From contig QFOD01000003.1 in assembly GCA_003241055.1 (NCBI GenBank), positions 124,001-188,000 of the forward strand: 64,000 nt of DNA, written 5' to 3'. A program made the position numbers and the translations under genes. Numbering within the stretch: position 1 is the first letter of the stretch; each line of letters begins with the position of its first letter. This stretch comes from Roseateles depolymerans (GTDB taxonomy: Bacteria; Pseudomonadota; Gammaproteobacteria; Burkholderiales; Burkholderiaceae_C). The notes below the pieces were generated by a model that saw only the letters and a list, made by a program, of their open reading frames with translations, was not told the DNA's origin and made no database searches. Below, in pieces: positions 34,789 through 43,711 of this stretch.

Positions 34789-35397
34789 TCAGCGGGGTCG
34801 GGTCAGTTGCCAGAGGAGATGGGCCTTGACCTCCGGCCACTCGCCGGCGGTCAGGCTGTACATGACGGTGTCGCGCACGGTGCCGTCGCGGCGCAGCGCG
34901 TGATGGCGCAGCACGCCGTCGCGCCGCGCGCCCAGGCGTTCGATGGCGCGCTGCGATGCGTGGTTGAAGTTGTCGGTGCGCCAGCCCACCAGCGCGGCGC
35001 CCAGGGCCTCGAAGGCGTGGGTCAGCAGCAGCAGCTTGGCCGTGGTGTTGACCGCGGTGCGCTGCACGCGGCGCGCATACCAGGTGTAGCCGATCTCCAG
35101 CCGCGCGATGGCGGGCACGATGTCGTGAAAGCTGGTCGTGCCCAGCACCTCGCCGGTGGCGGCATCCAGCACCGCGAAGGGCAGGCGATGGCCCGCGGCC
35201 TGGCCGGCCAGCGCGGCCTCGACGTAGGCGAGCGTGGTGTCAGGCTCGGGCACGCTGGTGAAGCGCAGCTGCCACAGCTCGCCGTCCGCCGCTGCGGCCT
35301 GCAGGCCGGGTACATGGGCCAGCGTCAGCGGCACCAGACGCACGGGGCCGGCGGCCAGCGTGACGGGCGCGACCGGCTCGCGCAGGCGGCTGCTCAT
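34789..35397 (-). CDS. GNAT family N-acetyltransferase (RimJ/RimL-like)
   Basis: A 202-residue acetyltransferase similar to the RimJ/RimL branch and to proteins of the Acetyltransf_3 type: LRLVP-like start (GPVRLVPLTLAHVPGLQ), core strand IARLEIGYTWYARRVQRTAVNTTAKLLLL split by the acetyl-CoA-binding loop, then GWRTDNFNHASQRAIERLGA, which is diagnostic. It acetylates an amino group of an unknown protein, antibiotic or small molecule. The start is ATG 35397 and its stop touches the S9 peptidase ATG. Confidence 0.88.
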   Translation of the reverse strand: MSSRLREPVAPVTLAAGPVRLVPLTLAHVPGLQAAAADGELWQLRFTSVPEPDTTLAYVEAALAGQAAGHRLPFAVLDAATGEVLGTTSFHDIVPAIARLEIGYTWYARRVQRTAVNTTAKLLLLTHAFEALGAALVGWRTDNFNHASQRAIERLGARRDGVLRHHALRRDGTVRDTVMYSLTAGEWPEVKAHLLWQLTRPR

Positions 35398-35402
35398 GGG
35401 GC

Positions 35403-35624
35403 TCAGGCCTTCAGCAGCAGGCGTCGCGCCAGCCAGCGGCCGGCACCGCAGCCCGCCACGATCAGCAGCAGCGCGCCGACCTGCGCGGCATTCCATTCGG
35501 TGCTGGCGACGAAGTCCACGCCCAGCCAGCGGCCCAGGCCCCAGCCGGCCAGTGCGCCGACAAAGAAGCCGAGCGCATCGGCCAGTCCCTCGCGCAGCGC
35601 GCGGTCGAGGTCAGTTCGTGGCAA
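35403..35624 (-). CDS. Small membrane protein, function unknown
   Basis: A 73-residue protein with two hydrophobic helices (ALGFFVGALAGWGLGRWLG and VGALLLIVAGCGAGRWLARR) after a charged N-terminus RTDLDRALREGLAD. I chose TTG 35624 as the start because GGGAG lies six bases before it; an ATG at 35690 would give 95 residues but runs back through non-coding sequence next to a palindromic element. It ends five bases before the GNAT start. I do not recognise a function; it could anchor or modulate neighbouring envelope proteins. Confidence 0.6.
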   Translation of the reverse strand: MPRTDLDRALREGLADALGFFVGALAGWGLGRWLGVDFVASTEWNAAQVGALLLIVAGCGAGRWLARRLLLKA

Positions 35625-35698
35625 TCGGACTCCCGTGGTGTCTTGCAGTGTTGCCGAGCAGCTGCCATGGATCCGGCTTGGCCGGGCCATGGGCAGCG

Positions 35699-35725
35699 CC
35701 CCCTCGAGGGGGCCGGCGAAGCCGG
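35699..35725. repeat. REP-like double palindrome downstream of moxR
   Basis: CCCCCTCGAGGGGG (35699-35712) is a perfect 14-base palindrome, followed at once by the hairpin CCGGC-GAA-GCCGG (35713-35725) and a G-rich tract. Such paired intergenic palindromes recall repetitive extragenic elements of Burkholderiales. No second copy is seen in this window. Confidence 0.6.
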
Positions 35726-35744
35726 TAGGGGGTGGGCCTATCCA

Positions 35745-36599
<855 letters not shown>

Positions 36600-36683
36600 G
36601 GGGCCGATGGCTTGGCTTCAGCCCGTCTTCACGCCGGGCAGACAGCGGGTTTCACTGGATGCGGATCAGTATAGGTGGCCCCC

Positions 36684-36689
36684 TACACT
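36684..36689 (+). promoter_or_regulatory. Candidate -10 box for the cytochrome c gene
   Basis: TACACT, preceded by CC, lies 45 bases before the ATG at 36735. The same CTACA(C/A)T pattern precedes the binding-protein gene (38815) and xseB (49618). No convincing -35 is seen. Confidence 0.35.
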
Positions 36690-36734
36690 CGATCGACGGA
36701 GACATAAGACCACCTTTGCGAGCCAGTTGAGACC

Positions 36735-37379
36735 ATGAAAAAACGACTGCAGTATTCGCTCTTCCTCCTCGCCTTCGCAGGCGCCGGCTGGGCCCAGGCC
36801 CAGGATGCCAAGGCGGGCGAGAAGAAGGTGGCCATGTGCATTGGCTGCCATGGCATCCCCGGCTACCAGGCCAGTTTCCCCGAGGTCTACAAGGTGCCGA
36901 TGATTGCGGGGCAGGGCGCCAAGTACATCGAGGCCGCGTTGCATGCCTATGCCAAGGGCGAGCGCAAGCACCCCACGATGGACGGCGTCGCCGGCTCGCT
37001 GAGTGATCGCGACATCGCCGACGTGGCGGCCTTCTATGCCCAGCAGGCCAAGGTGGACCCGGTGCCCGAGGCCGTGGCGCCCGCACCGGCGGCGGTGGCC
37101 GAACTGCTGACCAAGGGCGCCTGCGTCTCCTGCCACGGGGCCAACTTCAGCAAGCCGCTGGATCCGTCCTACCCCAAGCTGGCCGGCCAGCACGCCGACT
37201 ACCTGACCGCCGCGCTGAGGGCCTACAAGACCGAAGGCAACGCGCGCGTCGGCCGTGGCAACGCCATCATGGCCGGGCAGGTCAAGCAGTTCAGCAACGC
37301 CGAGCTGAAGGCGATCGCCACCTACATCGCGTCCCTGCCCAGCGAGCTGCGCACCGTGCCGCAGAGCAAGCTGCGCTGA
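36735..37379 (+). CDS. Diheme c-type cytochrome (c4-like)
   Basis: A 214-residue periplasmic electron carrier. A Sec signal (LQYSLFLLAFAGAGWAQAQ) is followed by two heme-binding CxxCH motifs, CIGCH at about residue 34 and CVSCH at about 132, each with a later Met/Leu-rich segment (MDGVAGSLSDRDIADVAAFYA and MAGQVKQFSNAELKAIATYI) that supplies the sixth ligand and packs the heme. Two similar halves are the mark of cytochrome c4, which passes electrons to terminal oxidases. No oxidase genes are next to it. Confidence 0.92.
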   Translation: MKKRLQYSLFLLAFAGAGWAQAQDAKAGEKKVAMCIGCHGIPGYQASFPEVYKVPMIAGQGAKYIEAALHAYAKGERKHPTMDGVAGSLSDRDIADVAAFYAQQAKVDPVPEAVAPAPAAVAELLTKGACVSCHGANFSKPLDPSYPKLAGQHADYLTAALRAYKTEGNARVGRGNAIMAGQVKQFSNAELKAIATYIASLPSELRTVPQSKLR

Positions 37380-37392
37380 TCATTCGCTCGTG

Positions 37393-37411
37393 GCGGGTGT
37401 CTGCCCGCTTT
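37393..37411 (+). terminator. Weak terminator after the cytochrome gene
   Basis: GCGGG (37393-37397) and CCCGC (37404-37408) form a short stem followed by TTT. It lies 14 bases after the cytochrome stop. Confidence 0.4.
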
Positions 37412-37540
37412 GCTGAGCAGATCGACGCAACAGCGGGCCCGTTCTAGGGAGTTGCGTTGAATTGGTGAAAGTCTTCACGCTTTGCGTCCCGGGTCGCTCG
37501 CGGGCCTTGGGGATACTCGGGGCAAGGGTGAAGCAAAGCG

Positions 37541-38779
37541 ATGCTCAAGAAAATACCGGTCAGCGAGGTCAAGCTGGGGATGTTCCTCCAGTCCATGGAA
37601 GGGGCCTGGCTGTCCCATCCGTTCTGGCGCACCCGCTTCGTGCTGACGGATCAGGCGGATCTCGACGCGCTGCGCAGCAGCGGGGTGCCGGCCGTCTGGA
37701 TCGACATCGCCAAGGGTGACGATGTCGCCCCGCCGGGTGCAGGCCTGCCGTCCCCGGGCGTGTCCGCCCCGCGCCCCGCCGAGCCGGCCCCGCAGGCGGT
37801 GCAGTTCGCACCCGCGCCACCGCCGGCGGCGGTGAGCATGGACGCCGAGATCGAACGGGCAGCGCAGTTGCTGAACCGCTCGCGCCAGGCCGTCGTCGCG
37901 CTGTTCAACGAAGCCCGCATGGGCCGTGCGCTGGATACCGAGTTCTGCATTCCGCTGGTGGACGAGGTGGCCAGTTCGCTGGCGCGCAACCCGTCGGCCT
38001 TCGTCAGCCTGGCTCGCCTGAAGACCCGCGACGACTACACCTACATGCACTCGGTGGCCGTCTGCGCGCTGATGGTGGGGCTGGGCCGGCAGATCGGCAT
38101 GTCCGAGGACGAGGCCCGGGAGGCCGGGCTGGCCGGCCTGCTGCACGACATCGGCAAGATGCAGATGCCGCTGGAGGTGCTGAACAAGCCCGGCTCGCTG
38201 ACCGACGACGAATTCCGCGTGATGCGCTCGCACCCGGAGCGTGGCTATGACCTGCTGCAGGAAGGCAGCCAGGTGCCCGACTCGGCCCTGGACGTGTGCC
38301 TGCACCATCACGAGAAGATCGACGGCACCGGCTATCCGCACCGGCTGCCGGGCGACAAGATCAGCAAGCTCGCGCGCATGGGCGCCATCTGCGATGTCTA
38401 CGACGCGATCACCTCCACCCGGCCGTACAAGAACGCCTGGGACCCGGCGGGTTCGCTGTAGCGCATGTCGCAGTGGAAAGGGCAGTTCGACCCCGGGCTG
38501 TTCCAGGCCTTCGTGAAGAGCATAGGCATCTACCCGACCGGCACGCTGGTGAAGCTGCAGTCGGGCCGGCTGGCCGTGGTGGTGGAGCAGAACCCGAGCT
38601 CGCTGGTGCAGCCGCGCGTGCGGGTGTTCTATTCAACCAAGTCCAACATGCCCATCCCGGTGCAGATGCTGGATCTGGCCGGCTCGGGCATCAGCGATCG
38701 CATCACCGGCCGCGAGTCGCCCGAGACCTGGGGCTTCAAGCATCTCAACGAGCTCTGGATGCCCGGCGCCGCACGCTGA
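37541..38779 (+). pseudogene. HD-GYP phosphodiesterase with N-terminal DUF3391, interrupted by in-frame TAG
   Basis: ATG 37541 opens a frame for DUF3391 (KIPVSEVKLGMFLQSMEGAW, residues 4-23) and an HD-GYP domain with HDIGKM and HHEKIDGTGYP (about residues 201-268). At 38459-38461 a TAG stops it after 306 residues. The same frame continues with no other stop to 38779 and encodes what should be the protein C-terminus (FQAFVKSIGIYPTGTLVKL, LNELWMPGAAR), giving 412 residues if read through. The metal-binding core lies before the stop, but the C-terminal part of the domain is lost. A substitution to TAG, suppression or a sequence error could each explain it. The role is cyclic di-GMP breakdown. 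Confidence 0.85.
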
Positions 38780-38814
38780 TCGACCCGCGGCGGCAGGGGC
38801 TATGGGCCTGCGCC

Positions 38815-38820
38815 TACACT
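38815..38820 (+). promoter_or_regulatory. Candidate -10 box for the binding-protein gene
   Basis: TACACT, in the context CGCCTACACTGCGC, lies 38 bases before the ATG at 38859. It resembles the boxes at 36684 and 49618. Confidence 0.35.
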
Positions 38821-38858
38821 GCGCGGCCTTTTTGCCACCGTTGCCACGGAGATCGTTG

Positions 38859-40430
38859 ATGAAGAGGCTGTTTGCCACGGTGTTGCTGGGCCTGAGCCTG
38901 GCCGCCCAGGGCCAGACGCTGCGCTGGGCCAGCCAGGGGGATCCGCAGACGCTGGACCCGCATTCGCAGAACGAGACCATGACCAATATGGTCAATGCCG
39001 AGTTCTACGAGCGCCTGACCAGCCGCGACCCCAAGCTGCAACTGGTGCCGGGTCTGGCCACCGAATGGACGCAGACCGGCCCGCTGACCTGGCGCTTCCG
39101 GTTGCGCCCCGGCGTGCGCTTCCACGACGGCACGCCCTTCACCGCGGACGACGTGGTGTTCTCCATCCAGCGGGCCAAGGAGCCCACGTCGATGATCGCG
39201 GTCTACGCGAACGCGGTGGGCACGCCGCGCAAGGTGGACGAGCTGACGGTGGACTTCCAGCTGGACCGGCCCAACCCCATCTTCCTGCAGCACATCGACC
39301 AGCTCTGGATCATGAGCCGCAAGTGGTGCATCACGCACCGGGTGCTGAGGCCGCTGGACTTCAAGGGCAAGGAAGAGAGCTTCGCCGCGCTCAATGCCAA
39401 CGGCACCGGCCCCTTCATGCTGGTGAGCCGCCAGCCGGGCGTGAAGACCGTGTACCGCCGCAATCCCAACTGGTGGGGGCGCTTCGTGGGCAATGTGCAG
39501 GAGGTGGTCTACACCCCCATCGCCAACGACGCGACGCGGCTGGCCGCACTGATCTCGGGCGAGCTGGATATGGTGCTGGACCCGGCGCCGCGTGATCTGG
39601 CCCGGCTGCGCGGCACCGCGGGCCTGCAGGTGGTGGACGGGCCGGAGAACCGGCTGGTGTTCATCGGCATGGACCAGTCACGCGACAAGCTGTTGTACGG
39701 CAGCGCGCCCGACGGCAAGAACCCGTTCAAGGATGTGCGCGTGCGCCGCGCGCTCTACCAGGCCATCGACATCGAAGCGATCCGCACGCGCCTGATGAGT
39801 GGCCAGTCCCAGCCCACCGGCGGGCTCACGCCGTCCAGCCTGGCGTCCTTCGACGATCCGGCGCTGCAGGCGCGCCTGCCGTTCGACCTGGCCGCCGCGC
39901 GCCGCCTGATGGCCGAGGCGGGCTATGCCAAGGGCTTCGAGGTGACGCTGGACTGCCCGAACAACCGCTACGTCAACGACGAGAAGATCTGCGCGGCGCT
40001 GGCGGCGATGTGGGCGCAGCTGCAGGTCCGGGTGCGCGTGAATGCGATGCCGCGGGTGCAGTATTTCCCCAAGCTGGAGAAGTACGACACCAGCCTCTAC
40101 CTGTACGGCTGGGGCGGTTCGCTGACCGATGCGGAGAGCGTGCTGACCCCGCTGCTGCGCAGCCGTGGCGCCCAGGGCGTGGGCTTCTACAACTTCGGCG
40201 GCTTCGTGAACGCCAAGGCGGACGCCGCTGCGGCCCAGTCCAGCGTCGAGCTCGACCCGGCCAAGCGCGAGGCGCAGATCCGCACGGCGTTGACGGCGCT
40301 GCGCGAGCAGGTCAATGTGATCCCGCTGCACCGGCAGGTCATTCCGTGGGCGGCGCGCCAGGGCGTGGGCCTGGTGCACCGGCCGGACAACTGGCTGGAG
40401 GCAGCCTGGGTCAGGATGCCGGCGCGCTGA
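38859..40430 (+). CDS. ABC transporter substrate-binding protein, peptide/nickel type (SBP_bac_5)
   Basis: A 523-residue periplasmic binding protein. The signal peptide (FATVLLGLSLAAQGQ) leads into the family start LRWASQGDPQTLDPHSQNE. The conserved lobe-I signature WRFRLRPGVRFHDGTPFTADDVVFS is split here by position (about residues 80-104), with VRRALYQAIDIEAI and LYLYGWGGSLTDAES later. It would bind oligopeptides or another large solute for an ABC importer. No permease or ATPase genes are adjacent, so it is an orphan solute receptor, possibly sharing a transporter elsewhere. The start is ATG 38859. Confidence 0.9.
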   Translation: MKRLFATVLLGLSLAAQGQTLRWASQGDPQTLDPHSQNETMTNMVNAEFYERLTSRDPKLQLVPGLATEWTQTGPLTWRFRLRPGVRFHDGTPFTADDVVFSIQRAKEPTSMIAVYANAVGTPRKVDELTVDFQLDRPNPIFLQHIDQLWIMSRKWCITHRVLRPLDFKGKEESFAALNANGTGPFMLVSRQPGVKTVYRRNPNWWGRFVGNVQEVVYTPIANDATRLAALISGELDMVLDPAPRDLARLRGTAGLQVVDGPENRLVFIGMDQSRDKLLYGSAPDGKNPFKDVRVRRALYQAIDIEAIRTRLMSGQSQPTGGLTPSSLASFDDPALQARLPFDLAAARRLMAEAGYAKGFEVTLDCPNNRYVNDEKICAALAAMWAQLQVRVRVNAMPRVQYFPKLEKYDTSLYLYGWGGSLTDAESVLTPLLRSRGAQGVGFYNFGGFVNAKADAAAAQSSVELDPAKREAQIRTALTALREQVNVIPLHRQVIPWAARQGVGLVHRPDNWLEAAWVRMPAR

Positions 40431-40440
40431 GGCCGCGGCC

Positions 40441-41934
40441 TCAGCTGACCTGCAGCTCGAGCACGCCGCTGCGCGCCCAGGCCTCGGCCTCTTCGCGCAG
40501 CAGGTAGCGGGTGCGGGCCTGCTCGGGCGAGCCCGGGGCGTCGCACTGCAGCAGCAGGCGCTGACCCTCGCGCCTGAGCACCGGCGCCGGGCCCTTGCTG
40601 GCGTGGCGTGCATGGCAGAGGATGACCGCGAGCCGCAGGGCGATCAGCTGGTCCAGCAGCGAGGCATCGGCCAGCTGCGCCCCCAGCTTGCGCAGGCCGC
40701 CGCGCTGGCCCAGGGCCAGCATGCCCAGCCGCTGCAGCTGGTTGGTGGAGAAGCCCGGGGCATCCACATGGGCCAGCAGGTAGGCGCTGTGGCGGTGGTG
40801 GTCGTGGTGCGAGACCTGCATGCCGATCTCGTGCAGCGCGGCCGCCCAGCGCAGCTCGCTGAGCTGCTCGCGGCCCGGGCGGGCCACCAACTGGCCATAC
40901 AGGCGTTCGGCCTGCGTGGCCACGCGTTCGGCCTGGTCGGTGTCCACGTTGAAGCGGGCCTGCAGCTCGGCCACCGACGCGGCGCGGGCGTCGCGGCCAT
41001 CCGAGGGCTGCAGACGTTCGGCCAGGTCGAAGATGACGCCCTGGCGCAGCGCGCCCTTGGCCGGCCGAAGCTCGTCGATGCCGAACTGGGTCAGCAGCGT
41101 GTAGAGGATGCACAGCCCCCCGGCCACGACCGCGCGCCGGTCGTCCTTGAGACCGGGCAGCTGCAGTGCGTCCTGGTGGCCGGCGGCCAGGCATTGCTCG
41201 ATGCACCAGCGCAGCGCCGACGGCGTGATGCGCCCGTCGGTGCGGCCGCAGGCCGCCAGCACATGCGCAACGGCACCCACCGTGCCGGAGGAGCCCAGGG
41301 CCTCCTGCCAGCGCTCGGGACGGAACAGGGTCAGGGCTTCCTCGAGCTCGGCGCCGGCGGCGATCTGCGCGGCGCGGAAGGCCTCGGGCGTGAAGCGGCC
41401 GTCGGGGAAGAAGCGCAGCGACAGGCTGACGCTGCCGACGCCGAAGGACTCGGCCAGCACCGGGCGCAGGCCCGTGCCGAGGATCATTTCAGTGGAACGG
41501 CCGCCGATGTCGATGACGAGCCGGGGCTTGTCGCTGGATTGCAGCCGGGCCACGCCGGCGAAGATCAGGCGGGCCTCCTCGCGGCCGGAGATCACCTCGA
41601 TGGGATGGCCCAGCACGACACGGGCGCGGGCCAGGAATTCGTCGCGGTTCAGCGCCTCGCGCAGCGTCTGCGTGGCCACCGCGCGGATGCGTTCGGGGGC
41701 GATGTCGGCGAGATGGGCGCTGAAGCCCTGCAGGCAGGCCAGGCCGCGCTGCATCGCTGCTTCGGTGAGATGGCCGCGTTCGTCCAGGCCGGCACCCAGG
41801 CGCACGCTTTCCTTGATGTAGCTGAGCCGCTGGTAGCGGTCGCCGCTGAGCCTTGCCAGTTCGAGCCGGAAACTGTTGGAACCGATGTCAATGGACGCCC
41901 AGGGTTGCAGGCTTTGAGCAGGACGCTTGGTCAT
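40441..41934 (-). CDS. Ppx/GppA family exopolyphosphatase / pppGpp phosphohydrolase
   Basis: A 497-residue protein of the ASKHA fold. N-terminal PWASIDIGSNSFRLELAR carries the first phosphate loop, SGREEARLIFAGVA and LVIDIGGRSTEMILG the second, and the C-terminal half has the HD-like domain (LHEIGMQVSHHDHHRHSAYLLAH). It removes terminal phosphate from polyphosphate and/or the 5' phosphate of pppGpp; sequence alone does not separate Ppx from GppA. In SIDIGSNSF the Gly-Ser-Asn triplet is intact, while IGGRST replaces the usual IGGGST. It converges on the binding-protein gene with a 10-base gap. The start is ATG 41934. Confidence 0.9.
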   Translation of the reverse strand: MTKRPAQSLQPWASIDIGSNSFRLELARLSGDRYQRLSYIKESVRLGAGLDERGHLTEAAMQRGLACLQGFSAHLADIAPERIRAVATQTLREALNRDEFLARARVVLGHPIEVISGREEARLIFAGVARLQSSDKPRLVIDIGGRSTEMILGTGLRPVLAESFGVGSVSLSLRFFPDGRFTPEAFRAAQIAAGAELEEALTLFRPERWQEALGSSGTVGAVAHVLAACGRTDGRITPSALRWCIEQCLAAGHQDALQLPGLKDDRRAVVAGGLCILYTLLTQFGIDELRPAKGALRQGVIFDLAERLQPSDGRDARAASVAELQARFNVDTDQAERVATQAERLYGQLVARPGREQLSELRWAAALHEIGMQVSHHDHHRHSAYLLAHVDAPGFSTNQLQRLGMLALGQRGGLRKLGAQLADASLLDQLIALRLAVILCHARHASKGPAPVLRREGQRLLLQCDAPGSPEQARTRYLLREEAEAWARSGVLELQVS

Positions 41935-41998
41935 GGTCCGAGATTGTGCGGGCAAAATTTGACGCTCCACGACCCCGAGCTCTTGACGAGGAGACGCC

Positions 41999-42862
41999 AT
42001 GTTGAAGGAAGAGATTGACAGTCTGGTGCCGGCGCGCGATTTCAGCCGCCGCGGCTTCGTGCAGACCGCGGTGGGCAGCGGCTTCGCGGCCGCCGTGCTG
42101 CCGGTGACGGCCCAGACCATCACCACGGATGCAGCGGGCCTGGAGGCCGGGCCGGTGAGCATCCCGGTGGGCGACTTCAAGATGCCGGGCTACCGGGCCA
42201 AGCCGACCGGCAAGGGCTCGTTCCCGGTCGTGCTGGTGGCCTGCGAGATCTTCGGCGTGCATGCGCACATCGCCGACGTCTGCCGGCGCCTGGCCAAGCT
42301 GGGTTACCTCGCGGTGGCGCCCGACCTGTTCGCCCGCCACGGCGATGCCGGCAGCTACTCCGAGGTCGGCAAGCTGATCAGCGAGGTGGTGGCCAAGGCC
42401 TCAGACGCTCAGGTCTGCGCCGACCTGGATGCCACCGTGGCCTGGGCCGCGGCCGACGGCGGCGACGCGGCACGCCTGGGCATCACCGGCTTTTGCTGGG
42501 GCGGACGCACGACCTGGATCTACGCGGCCCACAACCCCAAGGTCCGGGCCGGCGTGGCCTGGTACGGGCCGGTGGCGCGCAGCTATTTCCCGGGCGACCG
42601 GACGGTCATCGACCGCGCGGCCAGCATCAAGGCCGCGATGCTGGGCCTGTATGGCGCGGCCGATGGCGGCATCCCGGTGGAGACGCTGACGCAGCTGGAA
42701 GCGGCCCTCAAGGCCGCGGGCAACAAGGACTGCGAGTTCGTCGTCTACCCTGACACGCCGCATGCCTTCCATGCCGACTACCGGCCCAGCTACCGCAAGG
42801 CGGCGGCCGAAGATGGCTGGGCTCGCTGTGTGGCCTGGCTGAAGAAACACGGCGTGGCTTGA
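41999..42862 (+). CDS. Dienelactone hydrolase family protein with Tat signal
   Basis: A 287-residue alpha/beta hydrolase. The twin-arginine signal SRRGFVQTAVGSGFAAAVLP (residues 15-34) suggests export of a folded enzyme. The nucleophile is Cys in GFCWGG (about residue 164), the acid Asp lies in LYGAADGGIPV and the His in YPDTPHAFHADYRP, the Cys-His-Asp triad of dienelactone hydrolases. CEIFGVHAHIADVCRRLA carries the substrate Glu of the family. No chlorocatechol genes are near, so its natural substrate is unknown. The gene is divergent from ppx with 64 bases between. Confidence 0.9.
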   Translation: MLKEEIDSLVPARDFSRRGFVQTAVGSGFAAAVLPVTAQTITTDAAGLEAGPVSIPVGDFKMPGYRAKPTGKGSFPVVLVACEIFGVHAHIADVCRRLAKLGYLAVAPDLFARHGDAGSYSEVGKLISEVVAKASDAQVCADLDATVAWAAADGGDAARLGITGFCWGGRTTWIYAAHNPKVRAGVAWYGPVARSYFPGDRTVIDRAASIKAAMLGLYGAADGGIPVETLTQLEAALKAAGNKDCEFVVYPDTPHAFHADYRPSYRKAAAEDGWARCVAWLKKHGVA

Positions 42863-42928
42863 CAGCTCTGCTAGGCTGAACGGGTCGGGCCGCAGTTCCG
42901 TGCTGCGGCCCTTGTTCGTTTTCAAGTC

Positions 42929-43711
42929 ATGACTCTCTTCTATATCGTGCTCGCGACCTTCGCGGGCGGCCTGCTGTCCGTGGTGGTGGCGGCCAGCCTC
43001 ACCGTGAGCGTGCTCACCCATCTGGTCAAGAGCCTGGTCAGCCTGTCGGCCGGCATCCTGCTGGGCACCTCGCTGCTGCATGTGCTGCCCGAGGCCTTCG
43101 AGAGCCGTTCGGCCAGCCCGCAGGCCCTGTTCGCGGTGCTGCTCGGCGGGCTGATGTTCTTCTGGCTGCTGGAGAAGGTGGAGCTTTATCGCCACATGCA
43201 CCACCACGAGGGCGACGGCCACCATCATCACCACCACTTTGACGCCGAGCAGGCCGGGCGGGGCGGGCTGTCGGTGCTGGTGGGCGACAGCATCCACAAC
43301 TTCTGCGACGGCATCATCATCGCAGCGGCCTTCCTGGCCGACGAGCGCCTGGGCTGGGCGACCGCGCTGGCCATCGTCGCGCACGAGATTCCGCAGGAGG
43401 TGGGCGACTTCATCGTGCTGGTCAATGCCGGCTTCACGCGCAGCAAGGCGCTGCTGTTCAATGCGATCTCGGGCCTGGCGGCCGTGGTGGGCGGCATCGT
43501 TGGCTACTACGTGGTGGGCGGCTTCGCCTCGCTGATGCCCTACCTGCTGGTGGTGGCCGCCAGCAGCTTCGTCTACATCTCGGTGGCCGACCTGCTGCCG
43601 CAGCTGCAGCGCCGCCTGCCCTGGCGCGAGACCGCCGCCCAGGTGCTGTGGCTGGCGGTGGGCCTGGGCGTGGCCTACACGGTGTCGCACCTGATGCATG
43701 GCGCTCATTGA
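42929..43711 (+). CDS. ZIP family divalent metal transporter
   Basis: A 260-residue polytopic protein with eight predicted helices. The metal-site helices show HNFCDGIIIAAAFL (TM4) and AHEIPQEVGDF (TM5), the LIV-1-like HNxxD/HEIPxE pattern with Gln for the second His, as is common in bacterial members. The cytosolic loop between TM3 and TM4 is His-rich (HMHHHEGDGHHHHHH at about residues 89-103), a likely metal sensor or buffer. It would import Zn and possibly other divalent metals. The AraC-type gene overlaps its end by 14 bases. Confidence 0.92.
   Translation: MTLFYIVLATFAGGLLSVVVAASLTVSVLTHLVKSLVSLSAGILLGTSLLHVLPEAFESRSASPQALFAVLLGGLMFFWLLEKVELYRHMHHHEGDGHHHHHHFDAEQAGRGGLSVLVGDSIHNFCDGIIIAAAFLADERLGWATALAIVAHEIPQEVGDFIVLVNAGFTRSKALLFNAISGLAAVVGGIVGYYVVGGFASLMPYLLVVAASSFVYISVADLLPQLQRRLPWRETAAQVLWLAVGLGVAYTVSHLMHGAH

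Noticed and set aside
41888..42340. Reverse open frame opposite the dienelactone-hydrolase gene and extending the Ppx frame
   Set aside because: It lies upstream of the conserved Ppx start at 41934 and opposite a gene with an intact catalytic triad and Tat signal.
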